Shown: positions 17,146-26,628 of the stretch, piece after piece | How positions within the stretch are numbered: the stretch's first letter is position 1 | Layout of the letters: every line of letters begins with the position of its first letter | NCBI GenBank assembly: GCA_934489015.1 | Contig: CAKSSN010000025.1 | Span: 1-36,601, forward strand | DNA from: an uncultured Clostridia bacterium | GTDB lineage: Bacteria; Bacillota; Clostridia; UBA1381 | Length of the DNA: 36,601 nucleotides | Reading direction: 5' to 3' | Translations under genes and position numbers: made by a program | The notes under the pieces: model-generated | Told to the model about the DNA's origin: nothing | Databases searched by the model: none | What the model saw: only the letters and a program-made list of their open reading frames with translations

Positions 17146-19403
17146 CGATTTTAAGAAAAATAGCAGCGGCATTTTGCGCACTGTCTATTGCCGCAGCGCC
17201 TATATCAAGTATTGTATGCTATGCGGATAATCAAAGCGATACGCTTCTTAGCATAGACTATGAAACAGACGATTTGCCTGTGTTTGATAAATTTGAGGGA
17301 AGCTATATACCGATGAATACGGTAGTTAAGGATGAGGAAACGGGAAATTCCTACGGTGATATTGACGCTTCTCATTCGGCAGACTATTCCGGTGAGGACT
17401 GGTTTAACGGCGGCTATGCTCTTTCGGGTGAAATAACATCGGGAGTGTGGGAAATCAGCTTTAAGTTTAATTGCTTGTCCGGAAATACATATTCAAATAT
17501 TTCTCTTGTAAATATTAAAAATGTGCCGTCAGACCCGTACGGACAGTTTAAGCTTATCGGAATAAAATCAAATGAAATAACGGTCGGCGGAAAATCGTTG
17601 TCGGGCAGTCTTAAGCCGACAGCCGGCAATTGGTATGATTATAAAATGAAGCTTGATAAAAATGCAAACACGTATGAGGTTGAAATTTCCGACGGCGAAA
17701 ATACAGCGTCCGGAAACGGAAATATTTCAAAAAGTCATGCGTTTGACGGACTTATGTTCGGTGCGGCAATGCACGCGTACATGGATGATATTGTAATAAA
17801 GAAATACAGAGGTGCGCCGGAGGTTTCGGTTGCGGAGCTTTTGGACGAGGACGGAAACGTTCAGGAGTACGCTGACCCGTCAACCGCTGCAATAAGACTG
17901 GTGTTTACCGAAGAAATGGACGGTGAAAGCCTTGCCGATACGGTTATATTATCGGGCGCAGCAGCCGGAGAGCGCATTTTAAGCAGCGACGGGTGCGAGT
18001 ATATTATAAAGATAGACGATATTTTAAAGCCTGATACGGAGCTTTTGTTAGAGGTGACTGGCGAGGCAGTGTCCGCCGGAGGAATAAAAATAAAAGCGCC
18101 TTATTCAATGAAAATTAAAGTGTCTGACCCTGACATACTTTTAAATATAGATTATGAGGATAATGTGCCGCAGATAATAATGTGGGACGGCACGTCAACA
18201 TATGACTACCTTACGGAAAACAGCGGAAATAAATATATGAAGATTGTAACAAGCTACAGCGGAACGGGTTACAAGCTGAAACAGGAAATACCTAAAGACG
18301 GCGGCGACTATTCAATAAGCTTTGACTTTATGCTGCCGGAGCTTACAAGTTCAACAACAAGGTATCTTTGCCTTAATGAAGCACTCCCGTCAGGGAACGG
18401 ATCGTCCGACGCGGCGTATAATCAGTTCGGTCTTTTGAAAACGGAAAACCGTAAATTCTGCGTAAACGGCGAAGCGGCAGATGGGCTTGAAGCCGAAAAG
18501 AACGTGTGGTACTCCTATAAAATAGATTTTAACAGAAAAACAAGGCAGTATTCTCTTAAAATAACTCAAAGGGATGATGAAGAGGCGGGAGCTGCGGTGC
18601 TCAGCGGGACGATACAAGACGCTTCGTACGGCGACGGTATGCCGGAGAAGGTTTACAACTCAATTAAGTTCCATTATAAAAATACTATCTGCATAGATAA
18701 TATTTACGTTAAGAAAACAGCAGGCTCTCCTAAGCTGTCAGACAGCTCAATAGCTTTCCTTGACAAAAACGGCGAAGCGATAAGCTCTCAGCAAAATGCG
18801 GTAAGTCTTTTGACGGACGCAATAAGTCTTAATTTCAGCGAAAGCATGAATATGAGGACGGTGCGACAAAACATTTCTCTTGCCGACAATGACGGAAATG
18901 ATATTTATTTTGATTGTGCGGCTGACGGAACATATGTTTATCTGAAAAATATTGATCTTGAAGAAAACAAAAAATATACCATAACCGTAAACGGAGATAT
19001 TTCAAGTTCTGCCGGAGCTAAGCTTTATAATGACGGAAAGAGCTTCAAATATGAGTTTAAAACATCCGGAAGACAGTTTGTTATGTCGCTCGGCAGCGTC
19101 AGCACGGCGGACGGAGCAGTCGAAAGATTTAAGGACTTGACAGATGGCAGCGCAAGTGTGGTTATCAACTGTGAAAACACATATGATGAGAGCAAAAATG
19201 CCGTTTTGATAATTGCGTATTACAGCGAAAACGGCAGCAGACTTTCATCATCGGCATATCTTGTTACGGCTGAAGAAAAATCAAAGGGTCAGCTGAATGC
19301 CGATGTCACGATTTTGAAGCCTGAGGGCGCGGTGAGCGTTAATTTTATGCTTTGGAAATCGTTTGCAAGCGCAGAACCCGTATCTAAAATGCTTAAATAT
19401 TAA
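17142..19403 (+). CDS. Secreted non-catalytic multimodule protein, paralogue of the preceding one
   Basis: A 753-residue exported protein with a signal peptide ending near CYA. Module order: A (about 33-222), Big_5/SbsA-like (225-329), C (331-524), second Big_5-like (530-643), D (643-753, with FMLWKSFASA near the end). It equals the previous protein minus module B. No catalytic motif is present. The likely role is glycan binding at the surface. The start at 17142 has only a weak GGAAA seven bases upstream; the stronger GAAAGG is 15 bases away. Confidence 0.8.
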   Translation: MTILRKIAAAFCALSIAAAPISSIVCYADNQSDTLLSIDYETDDLPVFDKFEGSYIPMNTVVKDEETGNSYGDIDASHSADYSGEDWFNGGYALSGEITSGVWEISFKFNCLSGNTYSNISLVNIKNVPSDPYGQFKLIGIKSNEITVGGKSLSGSLKPTAGNWYDYKMKLDKNANTYEVEISDGENTASGNGNISKSHAFDGLMFGAAMHAYMDDIVIKKYRGAPEVSVAELLDEDGNVQEYADPSTAAIRLVFTEEMDGESLADTVILSGAAAGERILSSDGCEYIIKIDDILKPDTELLLEVTGEAVSAGGIKIKAPYSMKIKVSDPDILLNIDYEDNVPQIIMWDGTSTYDYLTENSGNKYMKIVTSYSGTGYKLKQEIPKDGGDYSISFDFMLPELTSSTTRYLCLNEALPSGNGSSDAAYNQFGLLKTENRKFCVNGEAADGLEAEKNVWYSYKIDFNRKTRQYSLKITQRDDEEAGAAVLSGTIQDASYGDGMPEKVYNSIKFHYKNTICIDNIYVKKTAGSPKLSDSSIAFLDKNGEAISSQQNAVSLLTDAISLNFSESMNMRTVRQNISLADNDGNDIYFDCAADGTYVYLKNIDLEENKKYTITVNGDISSSAGAKLYNDGKSFKYEFKTSGRQFVMSLGSVSTADGAVERFKDLTDGSASVVINCENTYDESKNAVLIIAYYSENGSRLSSSAYLVTAEEKSKGQLNADVTILKPEGAVSVNFMLWKSFASAEPVSKMLKY

Positions 19404-19439
19404 TTGCTTGAATTTTAACTTATGGAAAGGATTACAGCT

Positions 19440-21071
19440 ATGAAGAAAATTATATTGGCTTGCCTGCTTTCCGCTTTGCCGGTATGCATTGCAAGCGCGG
19501 ATATTACGGAGTATTCGGCAGTGGTTGAAAACGGTGTATGCGTTGTTTCGGGCGCTGCGGATGAGAAAAGCGAAAATGTTGCACTTGAAATAATAGGTGC
19601 GGATTATTCGTTTGACGAGTCGGCGGCAAATTCCGTTAATCTGTCAAATTACAAGGAAGCATCCGTTTATGAAAATCAGACAGACTTTTCCGGAAGCTCG
19701 CATAAATTTTCATTTACAGTACCTCTCGGCGATATTTCCGAAAAATATAATGCAAAGCTCTCAGGGAAGGGTTTTTCGGTTTCAGAGGAATTTGTAATTA
19801 AAAATATTTCGGCGGCGGATTTTACGCGGACGCTTTCTGCCCTTAAAAATAACATGGGTGATTATGATACGTTCAGCAAATTTATGTCAGACGGCGACAA
19901 TGCTTTTTATCTGATGTGCGATGAAGCGCCGGAGGCGTCAGACAGAAATTCGGCCGAAAGAGTGCTTTATAACTCTCTCAAAAGCGTTATTTCGGATATA
20001 AATACTCCGCAGGATATGGAGAAGCTCTGGAATAAATGTATTGCTGCGTCAATGCTTGCAGATAAAAAGGTAAACGATATTTCGCTGATTAAAAATTATC
20101 TTGATATGTCTGACAGCGCAGTGAAATCATGGTACGAAAACGCAGAGGGTCAAAGCGGTGCGCTTTCAAAGCTGACAGAACTTTTAAGAGGAAAGACATT
20201 TAATTCGGCAGAAAATTTTGATACCGAACTCAAACGCGCTCTTGTTCTTACAACGGTAAGATACCCCAACGGTGTTAAGAATATAGGTCTTGCGCTTAAT
20301 GATTTTTCAAAGGTGACGGGTATTACGCGCTCTGATGAAATTTCAAAATATACGCAGATAGCCGGAAAGGATTATTCCGATTTCGATTTATTCCTCAAGG
20401 ATTTTAATTCTCTTAAGGATAAAACAACAACTAAGAGTACCGGCGGCGGAGGTGGCGGAAGCTCGTCTTCAAAGCAGAATGTATTTTCGGTTGTAGGTTC
20501 CGGCTCGGAGTCTAAAGCCGAAACGATTGATATGAAATTTATTGACCTTGATACTGTACCGTGGGCATATGAAGCTATTTCGGCACTTTGCGATAAGGGC
20601 ATTATCGCAGGCAGAAGCGAGGACAGATTTGTGCCGGACGAGGTAATAACGCGTGAAGAGTTTGTAAAGCTTTGCGTTTGCGCACTCGGTCTTGAAAACG
20701 AAGCGTATACAAATAAATTCAGCGATGTTCAAAGCGGAGCATGGTATGAAAAATACGTAAATATTGCTTTTGCACGCGGCATTTGCTCAGGTATCGGCGA
20801 TGGTGCGTTTGGAATAGGTGAGAGCATAACAAGAGAGGATATGACCGTTATGCTTTATAACGCTTTGAAAACAAGCGGATATGAGGCGCAGCAGTCCGGA
20901 AATACTTTTGCCGATGATGAGCTTATCAGCGCGTATGCAAAGGAAGCCGTTTCGATGCTTACCGAAGCGGGCGTAATTAACGGCGTCGGCGACAATAAAT
21001 TTGACCCGAAAGCAAATGCAACGAGAGCGCAGGCTGCAAAGGTAATATTCGGCGCTTTAAAATTAATTTAA
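19440..21071 (+). CDS. SLH-domain cell-surface protein with Gly/Ser linker
   Basis: A 543-residue exported protein with signal peptide ending near IASA. A beta-rich Ig-like domain (about 22-125) is followed by a helical domain (125-320), then a linker of six Gly and four Ser (about 334-343), then three C-terminal SLH domains (about 370-415, 430-480, 495-543; ITREEFVKL, ITREDMTVM and ATRAQAAKV close each). SLH domains hold proteins on pyruvylated secondary cell-wall polymers, so this protein is wall-bound. The N-terminal half has no assignable function; it may present or dock the neighbouring enzymes, which lack any anchor of their own. ATG 19440 is chosen because AAAGGA lies eight bases before; an ATG at 19422 lacks one. 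Confidence 0.87.
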   Translation: MKKIILACLLSALPVCIASADITEYSAVVENGVCVVSGAADEKSENVALEIIGADYSFDESAANSVNLSNYKEASVYENQTDFSGSSHKFSFTVPLGDISEKYNAKLSGKGFSVSEEFVIKNISAADFTRTLSALKNNMGDYDTFSKFMSDGDNAFYLMCDEAPEASDRNSAERVLYNSLKSVISDINTPQDMEKLWNKCIAASMLADKKVNDISLIKNYLDMSDSAVKSWYENAEGQSGALSKLTELLRGKTFNSAENFDTELKRALVLTTVRYPNGVKNIGLALNDFSKVTGITRSDEISKYTQIAGKDYSDFDLFLKDFNSLKDKTTTKSTGGGGGGSSSSKQNVFSVVGSGSESKAETIDMKFIDLDTVPWAYEAISALCDKGIIAGRSEDRFVPDEVITREEFVKLCVCALGLENEAYTNKFSDVQSGAWYEKYVNIAFARGICSGIGDGAFGIGESITREDMTVMLYNALKTSGYEAQQSGNTFADDELISAYAKEAVSMLTEAGVINGVGDNKFDPKANATRAQAAKVIFGALKLI

Positions 21072-21087
21072 AGAGGTGGATCGACTG

Positions 21088-23694
21088 ATGAAAAAAATTA
21101 AACGTTTTATTGCATTTTTGCTATGCTTTTGTCTTGTGACAGGTTATTTTACAGCTGTTTCTGCGTCTTCTGTTACAGGCGCAGACCTTGATGAGAAAAT
21201 AGAGCTTTTAAAATTTCTCGGCATTGCCGACAGCTCTCTTGATGTGGAATCTGTAAATCTGAACGAAACTGTTTCGAGAGCTGAATATGCGCAGTATCTT
21301 GTAAAATTTTTAAATATAACACAAAAGCCGAGCGGAAAGCTGTATTATAATGATATTCCGAAAACTCATTATGCTTATGATGAAATTACCGTATTGACCG
21401 ATTTGGGATATTTCAAGGGTGTCGGTGCAAAAACCTTTAATCCAGAGGACGCTATGAAAACAAAATATGTTTTCGGCACCGTTTTGTCGGCTTTGGGCTA
21501 CGGAGCTATTCTTTCGACAAATATTTCGGACGAAAATTATGCGCAGGCAATCTGTGCGCAAAACGGGATTTTAAACGGAGTTAAAACTCTCGGTGATGAT
21601 CTTAATCTCGGTGCAATTCTTTCGATTATGTATAATGCGCTGCTTGCGAATACATATGGAATGAATTCTTCGTTTGACGAGCTTGTTGAAAGCGATGACA
21701 CGCTTTTATACACGACAAGGAAAATGAGATATGAGAAAAAAGGCTATGTGACAGCCGTCGGTGATATTGATATTTACGGAAAAAATTCATCCGATGATAT
21801 TATGATTATAGACGGCGTGGAATATGATATGCCTGACTTTAATGCGGAGGACTTTATCGGCAGAAAGGTTAAATTTATTTACTCTGAGGACAAGAACAAT
21901 TATGTAACGGAGAAAAAAATAGAGTGGATGAGGGTGACTGATGAAGCGGACGCTCTTGAAATTTATGCAGACCCCGATACCGATTTTAACAAAACAACCG
22001 GCAGACTTTCGTATGAGGATGCAAACGGTAAAAATAAAACCGTTGATATTCCCGAAAGCATTGTTATGATTTATAACGGCAAGTTTTTAAACTCCGGTAT
22101 AAAGGATGTTTTATCACACAGTCGCTACAAGCTTACGCTTCTCAAAACAAACGGCTCGGAATACAGCACAGCTGTTGTAAGCGAGTATTACAACATGGTT
22201 GTGGATTACAAAAATAATGATGATTTAAAGGTGTTCGGGAAAAATGCCGGAGAAAATCTGTCGTTTGACAAAAATGATTATGATAAGCTTGAAATATTCA
22301 GCGATTCCGGAAGCGCAATGACATTTGAAGCTATAACGGTAAATTCGGTGCTGAGCATTTACAAATCGTCTGACGGGAAAAATGTTAAGGTCCGCGTATC
22401 TCCGGCTCAAGCAAGCGGCAAGGTAACGCAATGCGATGACTACAAAATGAAAATCGGGGATAAAACATATGAATTTTATGACCCTGATGAAAAGTCGGAA
22501 GAATATCTCGGTAAACAGGTTACGCTTTATCTTGATGCGGACGGATATGCTGCGTACTGCACCGTTCAGAGTACTCAGGGCTCCTTTGTCGGGTTTATGA
22601 TAAAGGGCAGACTTGTTGAGGATAACGCAAGCGGTGAGGTTATAAAATTCAAAATCCTTAAAGAAGACGGAAATATCGAAACCTTTGACAGCAGCGAAAG
22701 AATAAAAATAAACGATAAGTATTACAGAAACGACCCCGAAGGTGCGCTTAAATCAATTTCAGCCGGCGGAACGGGCGCAAAACCGCAGATGGTTAGAGTT
22801 GAACTGACAGCCGATAATAAGGTCCAGAAGCTCAGCACGGCTTATGAGGATGACGGAACTGCTCATGATCTTATAATCAGCAAGCGTCTTGAAAAGCTTG
22901 ACGGTGATTCATCCGACGCAGACTTTTCTTATCACTCAGTCAGCGGCGGAAGAATAGGAAGAATAATGTCTGTTGACTCAAACACTAAAATTTTCTTTGT
23001 GCCTCAGGACAGCGATATTGACGGCGCAAGTGACAGGTATTTCAGAGTCGGAAGCCTGCCGTCAGGCAGTTATCCGAGCGCGATAAGCTACCGGACAAAG
23101 CTGGAAGCGGATTTCATGGAGGAATATGTTTTAATCAGAAGCAGCGCGGTTACCGATAAGCTGAATGAATATCCGTCCATGTTCGACTCGGTAAGGGATG
23201 TTCTCGACTCTGACGGAAATGTTATCAAAAAGGTTTTGCTTTACGATAATGAAGGAAACGAAAAGGATATAGAGATAGACAGCGAGTTTGACTTTATGTC
23301 ATACGGACTTAAAAGAGGAGATCTTTTCAGATATGCTCAGAGCGATATGACGAACAGGATAACAAATATCGAGGTTACTTATCAGCCATCAAAAAATATT
23401 ATAAAAACGCGCGGAACTCTTACGGAGGAATACAGAATAATGTTCGGCTATGCGCATAATGTCTGCGCGGACGGCATATGGCTCGGCTATGAAAACGGAG
23501 CAAATTATGATGAAACCATGAATATGAAAACTCCCGGAATAACAAAGGCTGTTGTTTACGACAAGGAGGAAGACAAAATAATTGTCGGTGATTATTCATA
23601 TATCAAGCCTTATAAGAGCTACGGCGACGAATGCTCGGCGGTTGTTGCACTTACGTGGTATACGGCATTTAGAGGAATGTTTGTTTACAGATAA
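21088..23694 (+). CDS. Large S-layer-type protein with N-terminal SLH-like repeats
   Basis: An 868-residue exported protein with signal peptide ending near AVSA. Two to three divergent SLH-like repeats occupy about 30-190 (VSRAEYAQYLVKFLNI and YNDIPKTHYAYDEITVLTDLGY are recognisable; the third is weak). The remaining 680 residues form a beta-rich series of small domains resembling the tandem barrels of S-layer proteins, with no catalytic motif I can name. The SLH end is opposite to that of the preceding protein. ATG 21088 follows AAGAGGTGG by eight bases; a GTG at 21076 lies inside that site and is rejected. Confidence 0.8.
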   Translation: MKKIKRFIAFLLCFCLVTGYFTAVSASSVTGADLDEKIELLKFLGIADSSLDVESVNLNETVSRAEYAQYLVKFLNITQKPSGKLYYNDIPKTHYAYDEITVLTDLGYFKGVGAKTFNPEDAMKTKYVFGTVLSALGYGAILSTNISDENYAQAICAQNGILNGVKTLGDDLNLGAILSIMYNALLANTYGMNSSFDELVESDDTLLYTTRKMRYEKKGYVTAVGDIDIYGKNSSDDIMIIDGVEYDMPDFNAEDFIGRKVKFIYSEDKNNYVTEKKIEWMRVTDEADALEIYADPDTDFNKTTGRLSYEDANGKNKTVDIPESIVMIYNGKFLNSGIKDVLSHSRYKLTLLKTNGSEYSTAVVSEYYNMVVDYKNNDDLKVFGKNAGENLSFDKNDYDKLEIFSDSGSAMTFEAITVNSVLSIYKSSDGKNVKVRVSPAQASGKVTQCDDYKMKIGDKTYEFYDPDEKSEEYLGKQVTLYLDADGYAAYCTVQSTQGSFVGFMIKGRLVEDNASGEVIKFKILKEDGNIETFDSSERIKINDKYYRNDPEGALKSISAGGTGAKPQMVRVELTADNKVQKLSTAYEDDGTAHDLIISKRLEKLDGDSSDADFSYHSVSGGRIGRIMSVDSNTKIFFVPQDSDIDGASDRYFRVGSLPSGSYPSAISYRTKLEADFMEEYVLIRSSAVTDKLNEYPSMFDSVRDVLDSDGNVIKKVLLYDNEGNEKDIEIDSEFDFMSYGLKRGDLFRYAQSDMTNRITNIEVTYQPSKNIIKTRGTLTEEYRIMFGYAHNVCADGIWLGYENGANYDETMNMKTPGITKAVVYDKEEDKIIVGDYSYIKPYKSYGDECSAVVALTWYTAFRGMFVYR

Positions 23695-23702
23695 TTTTTT
23701 AT

Positions 23703-23730
23703 CGGGCGGCAAAGGATATGTTGCCGCCCG
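23703..23730 (+). other. Perfect GC-rich hairpin between surface and cytoplasmic blocks
   Basis: CGGGCGGCAA (23703-23712), loop AGGATATG, TTGCCGCCCG (23721-23730): ten perfect pairs, eight bases after the stop. There is no T-tract on either strand. It sits between the last exported protein and the first cytoplasmic enzyme, so it may act as an mRNA processing or 3'-end stabilising element. Confidence 0.6.
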
Positions 23731-23757
23731 CATACAAAATTTTAAGGAGAAATTATT

Positions 23758-24756
23758 ATGGACTTTAAAATTGATATTGATGAGAACCGCAAATTTAAAA
23801 TTTTGCAGCTTACCGATATGCAGATTATTGACGGTACGCAGCAGCGATATGAGGGAAGACTGACACCGCAGTGCTATGAAAAATGGAATCCGTCTATGGA
23901 CGAGGAAAATATTTATTCGCATATGCGTTATCTTACCGAAAAGACAAAGCCCGATCTTATTATTATAACGGGTGATATGATTTACGGAGAGTTTGACGAC
24001 AGCGGAGAGAGCCTTAAAAGATTTATAAATTTTACCGACAGTCTTGAAATACCTTGGGCGGTTACTTTCGGTAATCATGACAATGAAAGTAAAATGGGCA
24101 TTGATTGGCAGTGCAAAATGATTGAAAATGCGAAATATTCGCTTTTCAGGCGCGGCAGTGTTTTCGGAAACAGTAATTATTCTATAGGCTTATTCTGCGG
24201 CGGAAAGCTGAAAAGGCTTTTGTTTATGGTTGACACAAACGGCTGCGGAGATATAGGAATTGAGCCCGGAATAAGAGATAATCAGCTTGAATGGATAAAA
24301 AATGAAATAATATCCACGCGCGAAGAATACGGCAAAGTTCCGTCTTTTATGTTTATGCATGAGCCGACAGACGATTTCTTTGACGCATATATAAGTGCCG
24401 GCTACCAGCGCGAATACGATGCGGACGAAGAAAATTATGCTTCATATGTAATCGGTGAGGACGTCCCGGCCGTAAACGGAGATTTCGGAACAAAACATGA
24501 ACCTATTTATGCGTGCTGCAGACAGAAAATAATGCCGTTTTTAAAGGAAATGGGCTTTGACGGAGTTTTTGCGGGTCACTGTCATAAAATAAACACGAGC
24601 GTTATGTATAACGGAATACAGTTTACATTCGGTTATAAAACAGGCTATTACGATTATCATGACGAAAAGGAAAACGGCGGCACGCTTATCACGATTGATA
24701 ATAATAACGGTTTCTCGGCAGAGCATATAAGGTATGAAAAGCAGCAGGTGAAGTGA
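23758..24756 (+). CDS. Calcineurin-like metallophosphoesterase
   Basis: A 332-residue cytoplasmic protein with the metallophosphoesterase motif series: D20-M-Q22 (the usual DxH with Gln for His), GDM at 72-74, GNHD at 105-108, MHEP in the middle and GHCH at 273-276. It binds two metals and hydrolyses a phosphate ester or diester. The overall pattern resembles the Dcr2/purple-acid-phosphatase-like branch. There is no signal peptide, so it acts on an internal substrate, perhaps a sugar phosphate or a phosphate-substituted oligosaccharide. The RBS AAGGAG is eight bases from the start. The stop abuts the next start. Confidence 0.85.
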   Translation: MDFKIDIDENRKFKILQLTDMQIIDGTQQRYEGRLTPQCYEKWNPSMDEENIYSHMRYLTEKTKPDLIIITGDMIYGEFDDSGESLKRFINFTDSLEIPWAVTFGNHDNESKMGIDWQCKMIENAKYSLFRRGSVFGNSNYSIGLFCGGKLKRLLFMVDTNGCGDIGIEPGIRDNQLEWIKNEIISTREEYGKVPSFMFMHEPTDDFFDAYISAGYQREYDADEENYASYVIGEDVPAVNGDFGTKHEPIYACCRQKIMPFLKEMGFDGVFAGHCHKINTSVMYNGIQFTFGYKTGYYDYHDEKENGGTLITIDNNNGFSAEHIRYEKQQVK

Positions 24757-26628
24757 ATGGTGAAACTGAAATTTAATCAAGAGGAAATAAAAGAGCTTTT
24801 ACCGGGCATAGAAATTATATCAAAAATAAGAGGATTTGAGCTTTCCGACAATGGATTGCCCGTTCATGTGAAAAGCTCGGCAGACGGCTTGGCGATTGCT
24901 GAAAAAAACGGCGAATATTATATTGAATATTCAAGAAGAAATGAGTTTTTCAGAGCTATGTCAATGCTCGTTGGTCTTATCTGCATGGATAAAACGATGT
25001 TTGATATTAGGCAAAAAGCGTCGTTTGAAATGTGCGGCGTTATGTTTGACTGCTCGCGTGGAGCGGTTTTAAAAACAGATATGGCGATTGATTTTATCGC
25101 ACGCTGCGCCATGATGGGAATGGATACATTCATGCTTTATACGGAGGACGTATATGAGCTTGACGGCTATGAGTATTTCGGATATATGCGCGGCAGATAT
25201 ACAAAGGCGCAGCTTAAGAAAATAAATTTGGTGGCGGATAGCTTGGGAATAGAGCTTATCCCGTGCATACAGACTCTCGGTCATCTTTTAAAGGCACTCA
25301 GGTGGAGCTATGCAAAGGACATAAAGGATGTTCCCGATGTTTTGCTTATAGATGAAGAAAAAACATATGAGCTTATAGAAGCTATGTTTAAAGCCTGGCG
25401 TGAGGTATGCCCAAGCAAAAAAATCCATATAGGAATGGATGAGGCGGAGGGAGTCGGACTCGGAGAATATATGAATCGTCACGGAGCGTGCAACCGGTTT
25501 GATATTATGAGCCGTCATGTGAACAGAGTGTGTCAAATTGCCGAAAAATACGGTTTTGAGCCTATGATGTGGAGCGATATGTTCTTTAAAATCGGCTCAA
25601 AAAAGAGAGATTATTACGATTTGAATACTCAAATCCCCGATGATCTGCACAAAAAAATTCCTGACGGTGTTTCTATGGTCTACTGGGACTATTACCATGA
25701 GGACAAGAACTTTTACAAAACGATGCTTGAAAATCATAAAAAGCTCGGCAGCAACATAATTTTTGCCGGCGGTGTATGGACATGGCGCGGACTTTGCCCG
25801 CAGTATCAAAAAACATATGATACAACATATCCGGCGCTTGAAGCGTGTTGTGAAGCAGGCATAAAAAATGTAATTGCAACGATTTGGCGCGACGACGGAG
25901 CAAATGTGAGCCCTTATACAATGCTTCCCGGTATTGAACTTTTTGCCGAATTTAATTATTGCGGCAGAGCGCCGCATGAAGCATTGAAAGAGAACTTTTT
26001 CCTCTGCACGGGCTACGATCTCGAAGCGTTTGAAGCGCTTGATTTTGATAATATTCCTGCAAAGAAAAAAGATGCTTTGGCAACATCAAAGCAAGTTTTG
26101 CTTGAGGATATACTATGCGGCTTGTTTGATAAAAATTTTGCCTGCTATGACCTTGAGGACTATTATTCCGGAATAATCAATAAGCTCGGCAGCCTGAAAA
26201 ATCAGGGTGATTTGGAATATCTTTTTGATTACTACCGCACTTTAGCGAAAATTTTAAAGAAAAAGTGTATGCTCGGTGTTAAAATCAGAAAAGCGTACAA
26301 AGAACGTAGTACACAGCTCCTTAGAAAATATATCGTTGTGCTTGACGAATTATATAACGATTATCAGCGCCTTGATGATGTTCTTTATGATTTGTGGAGC
26401 AGGGAAAATAAGCCGTTTGGTTTTGAAATTTTTGAAGAAAACATAGGCGGTATGCTGTTAAGGTTTAAAACGGCAGGGAAAAAGCTTTCCGCATTTTGCA
26501 GCGGAGATATTTCCCGCATTGAAGAGTTTGACGAGGAGCTTTTATGGTATGGCGGCGATGAAAGCTGCGGCGAGCTTTTGTCAAATCATTTTATGAGTGA
26601 AATGAGAGTGTATATAAATGAAGAATGA
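24757..26628 (+). CDS. GH20 family beta-N-acetylhexosaminidase (GH20C-like)
   Basis: A 623-residue cytoplasmic enzyme. A GH20b-like N-terminal domain (about 10-90) is followed by the TIM-barrel (about 95-400) with the catalytic Asp-Glu pair D228-E229 in HIGMDEAEG; WSDMFF, YWDYYHED and TIWRDDG fit the barrel's aromatic and acidic ligands. A helical C-terminal region (400-623) completes an outline and length close to streptococcal GH20C, an intracellular hexosaminidase with broad GlcNAc/GalNAc preference. The expected role is trimming terminal N-acetylhexosamine from imported oligosaccharides by substrate-assisted catalysis. No nagA or nagB homologue accompanies it, so another glycoside is possible. 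The ATG directly follows the previous TGA, and the 3' end overlaps the next gene by 11 bases. Confidence 0.85.
   Translation: MVKLKFNQEEIKELLPGIEIISKIRGFELSDNGLPVHVKSSADGLAIAEKNGEYYIEYSRRNEFFRAMSMLVGLICMDKTMFDIRQKASFEMCGVMFDCSRGAVLKTDMAIDFIARCAMMGMDTFMLYTEDVYELDGYEYFGYMRGRYTKAQLKKINLVADSLGIELIPCIQTLGHLLKALRWSYAKDIKDVPDVLLIDEEKTYELIEAMFKAWREVCPSKKIHIGMDEAEGVGLGEYMNRHGACNRFDIMSRHVNRVCQIAEKYGFEPMMWSDMFFKIGSKKRDYYDLNTQIPDDLHKKIPDGVSMVYWDYYHEDKNFYKTMLENHKKLGSNIIFAGGVWTWRGLCPQYQKTYDTTYPALEACCEAGIKNVIATIWRDDGANVSPYTMLPGIELFAEFNYCGRAPHEALKENFFLCTGYDLEAFEALDFDNIPAKKKDALATSKQVLLEDILCGLFDKNFACYDLEDYYSGIINKLGSLKNQGDLEYLFDYYRTLAKILKKKCMLGVKIRKAYKERSTQLLRKYIVVLDELYNDYQRLDDVLYDLWSRENKPFGFEIFEENIGGMLLRFKTAGKKLSAFCSGDISRIEEFDEELLWYGGDESCGELLSNHFMSEMRVYINEE

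Noticed and set aside
23596..24078. Minus-strand open frame of 160 codons
   Set aside because: Antisense to the S-layer-type and metallophosphoesterase genes, with no RBS and no recognisable protein features.
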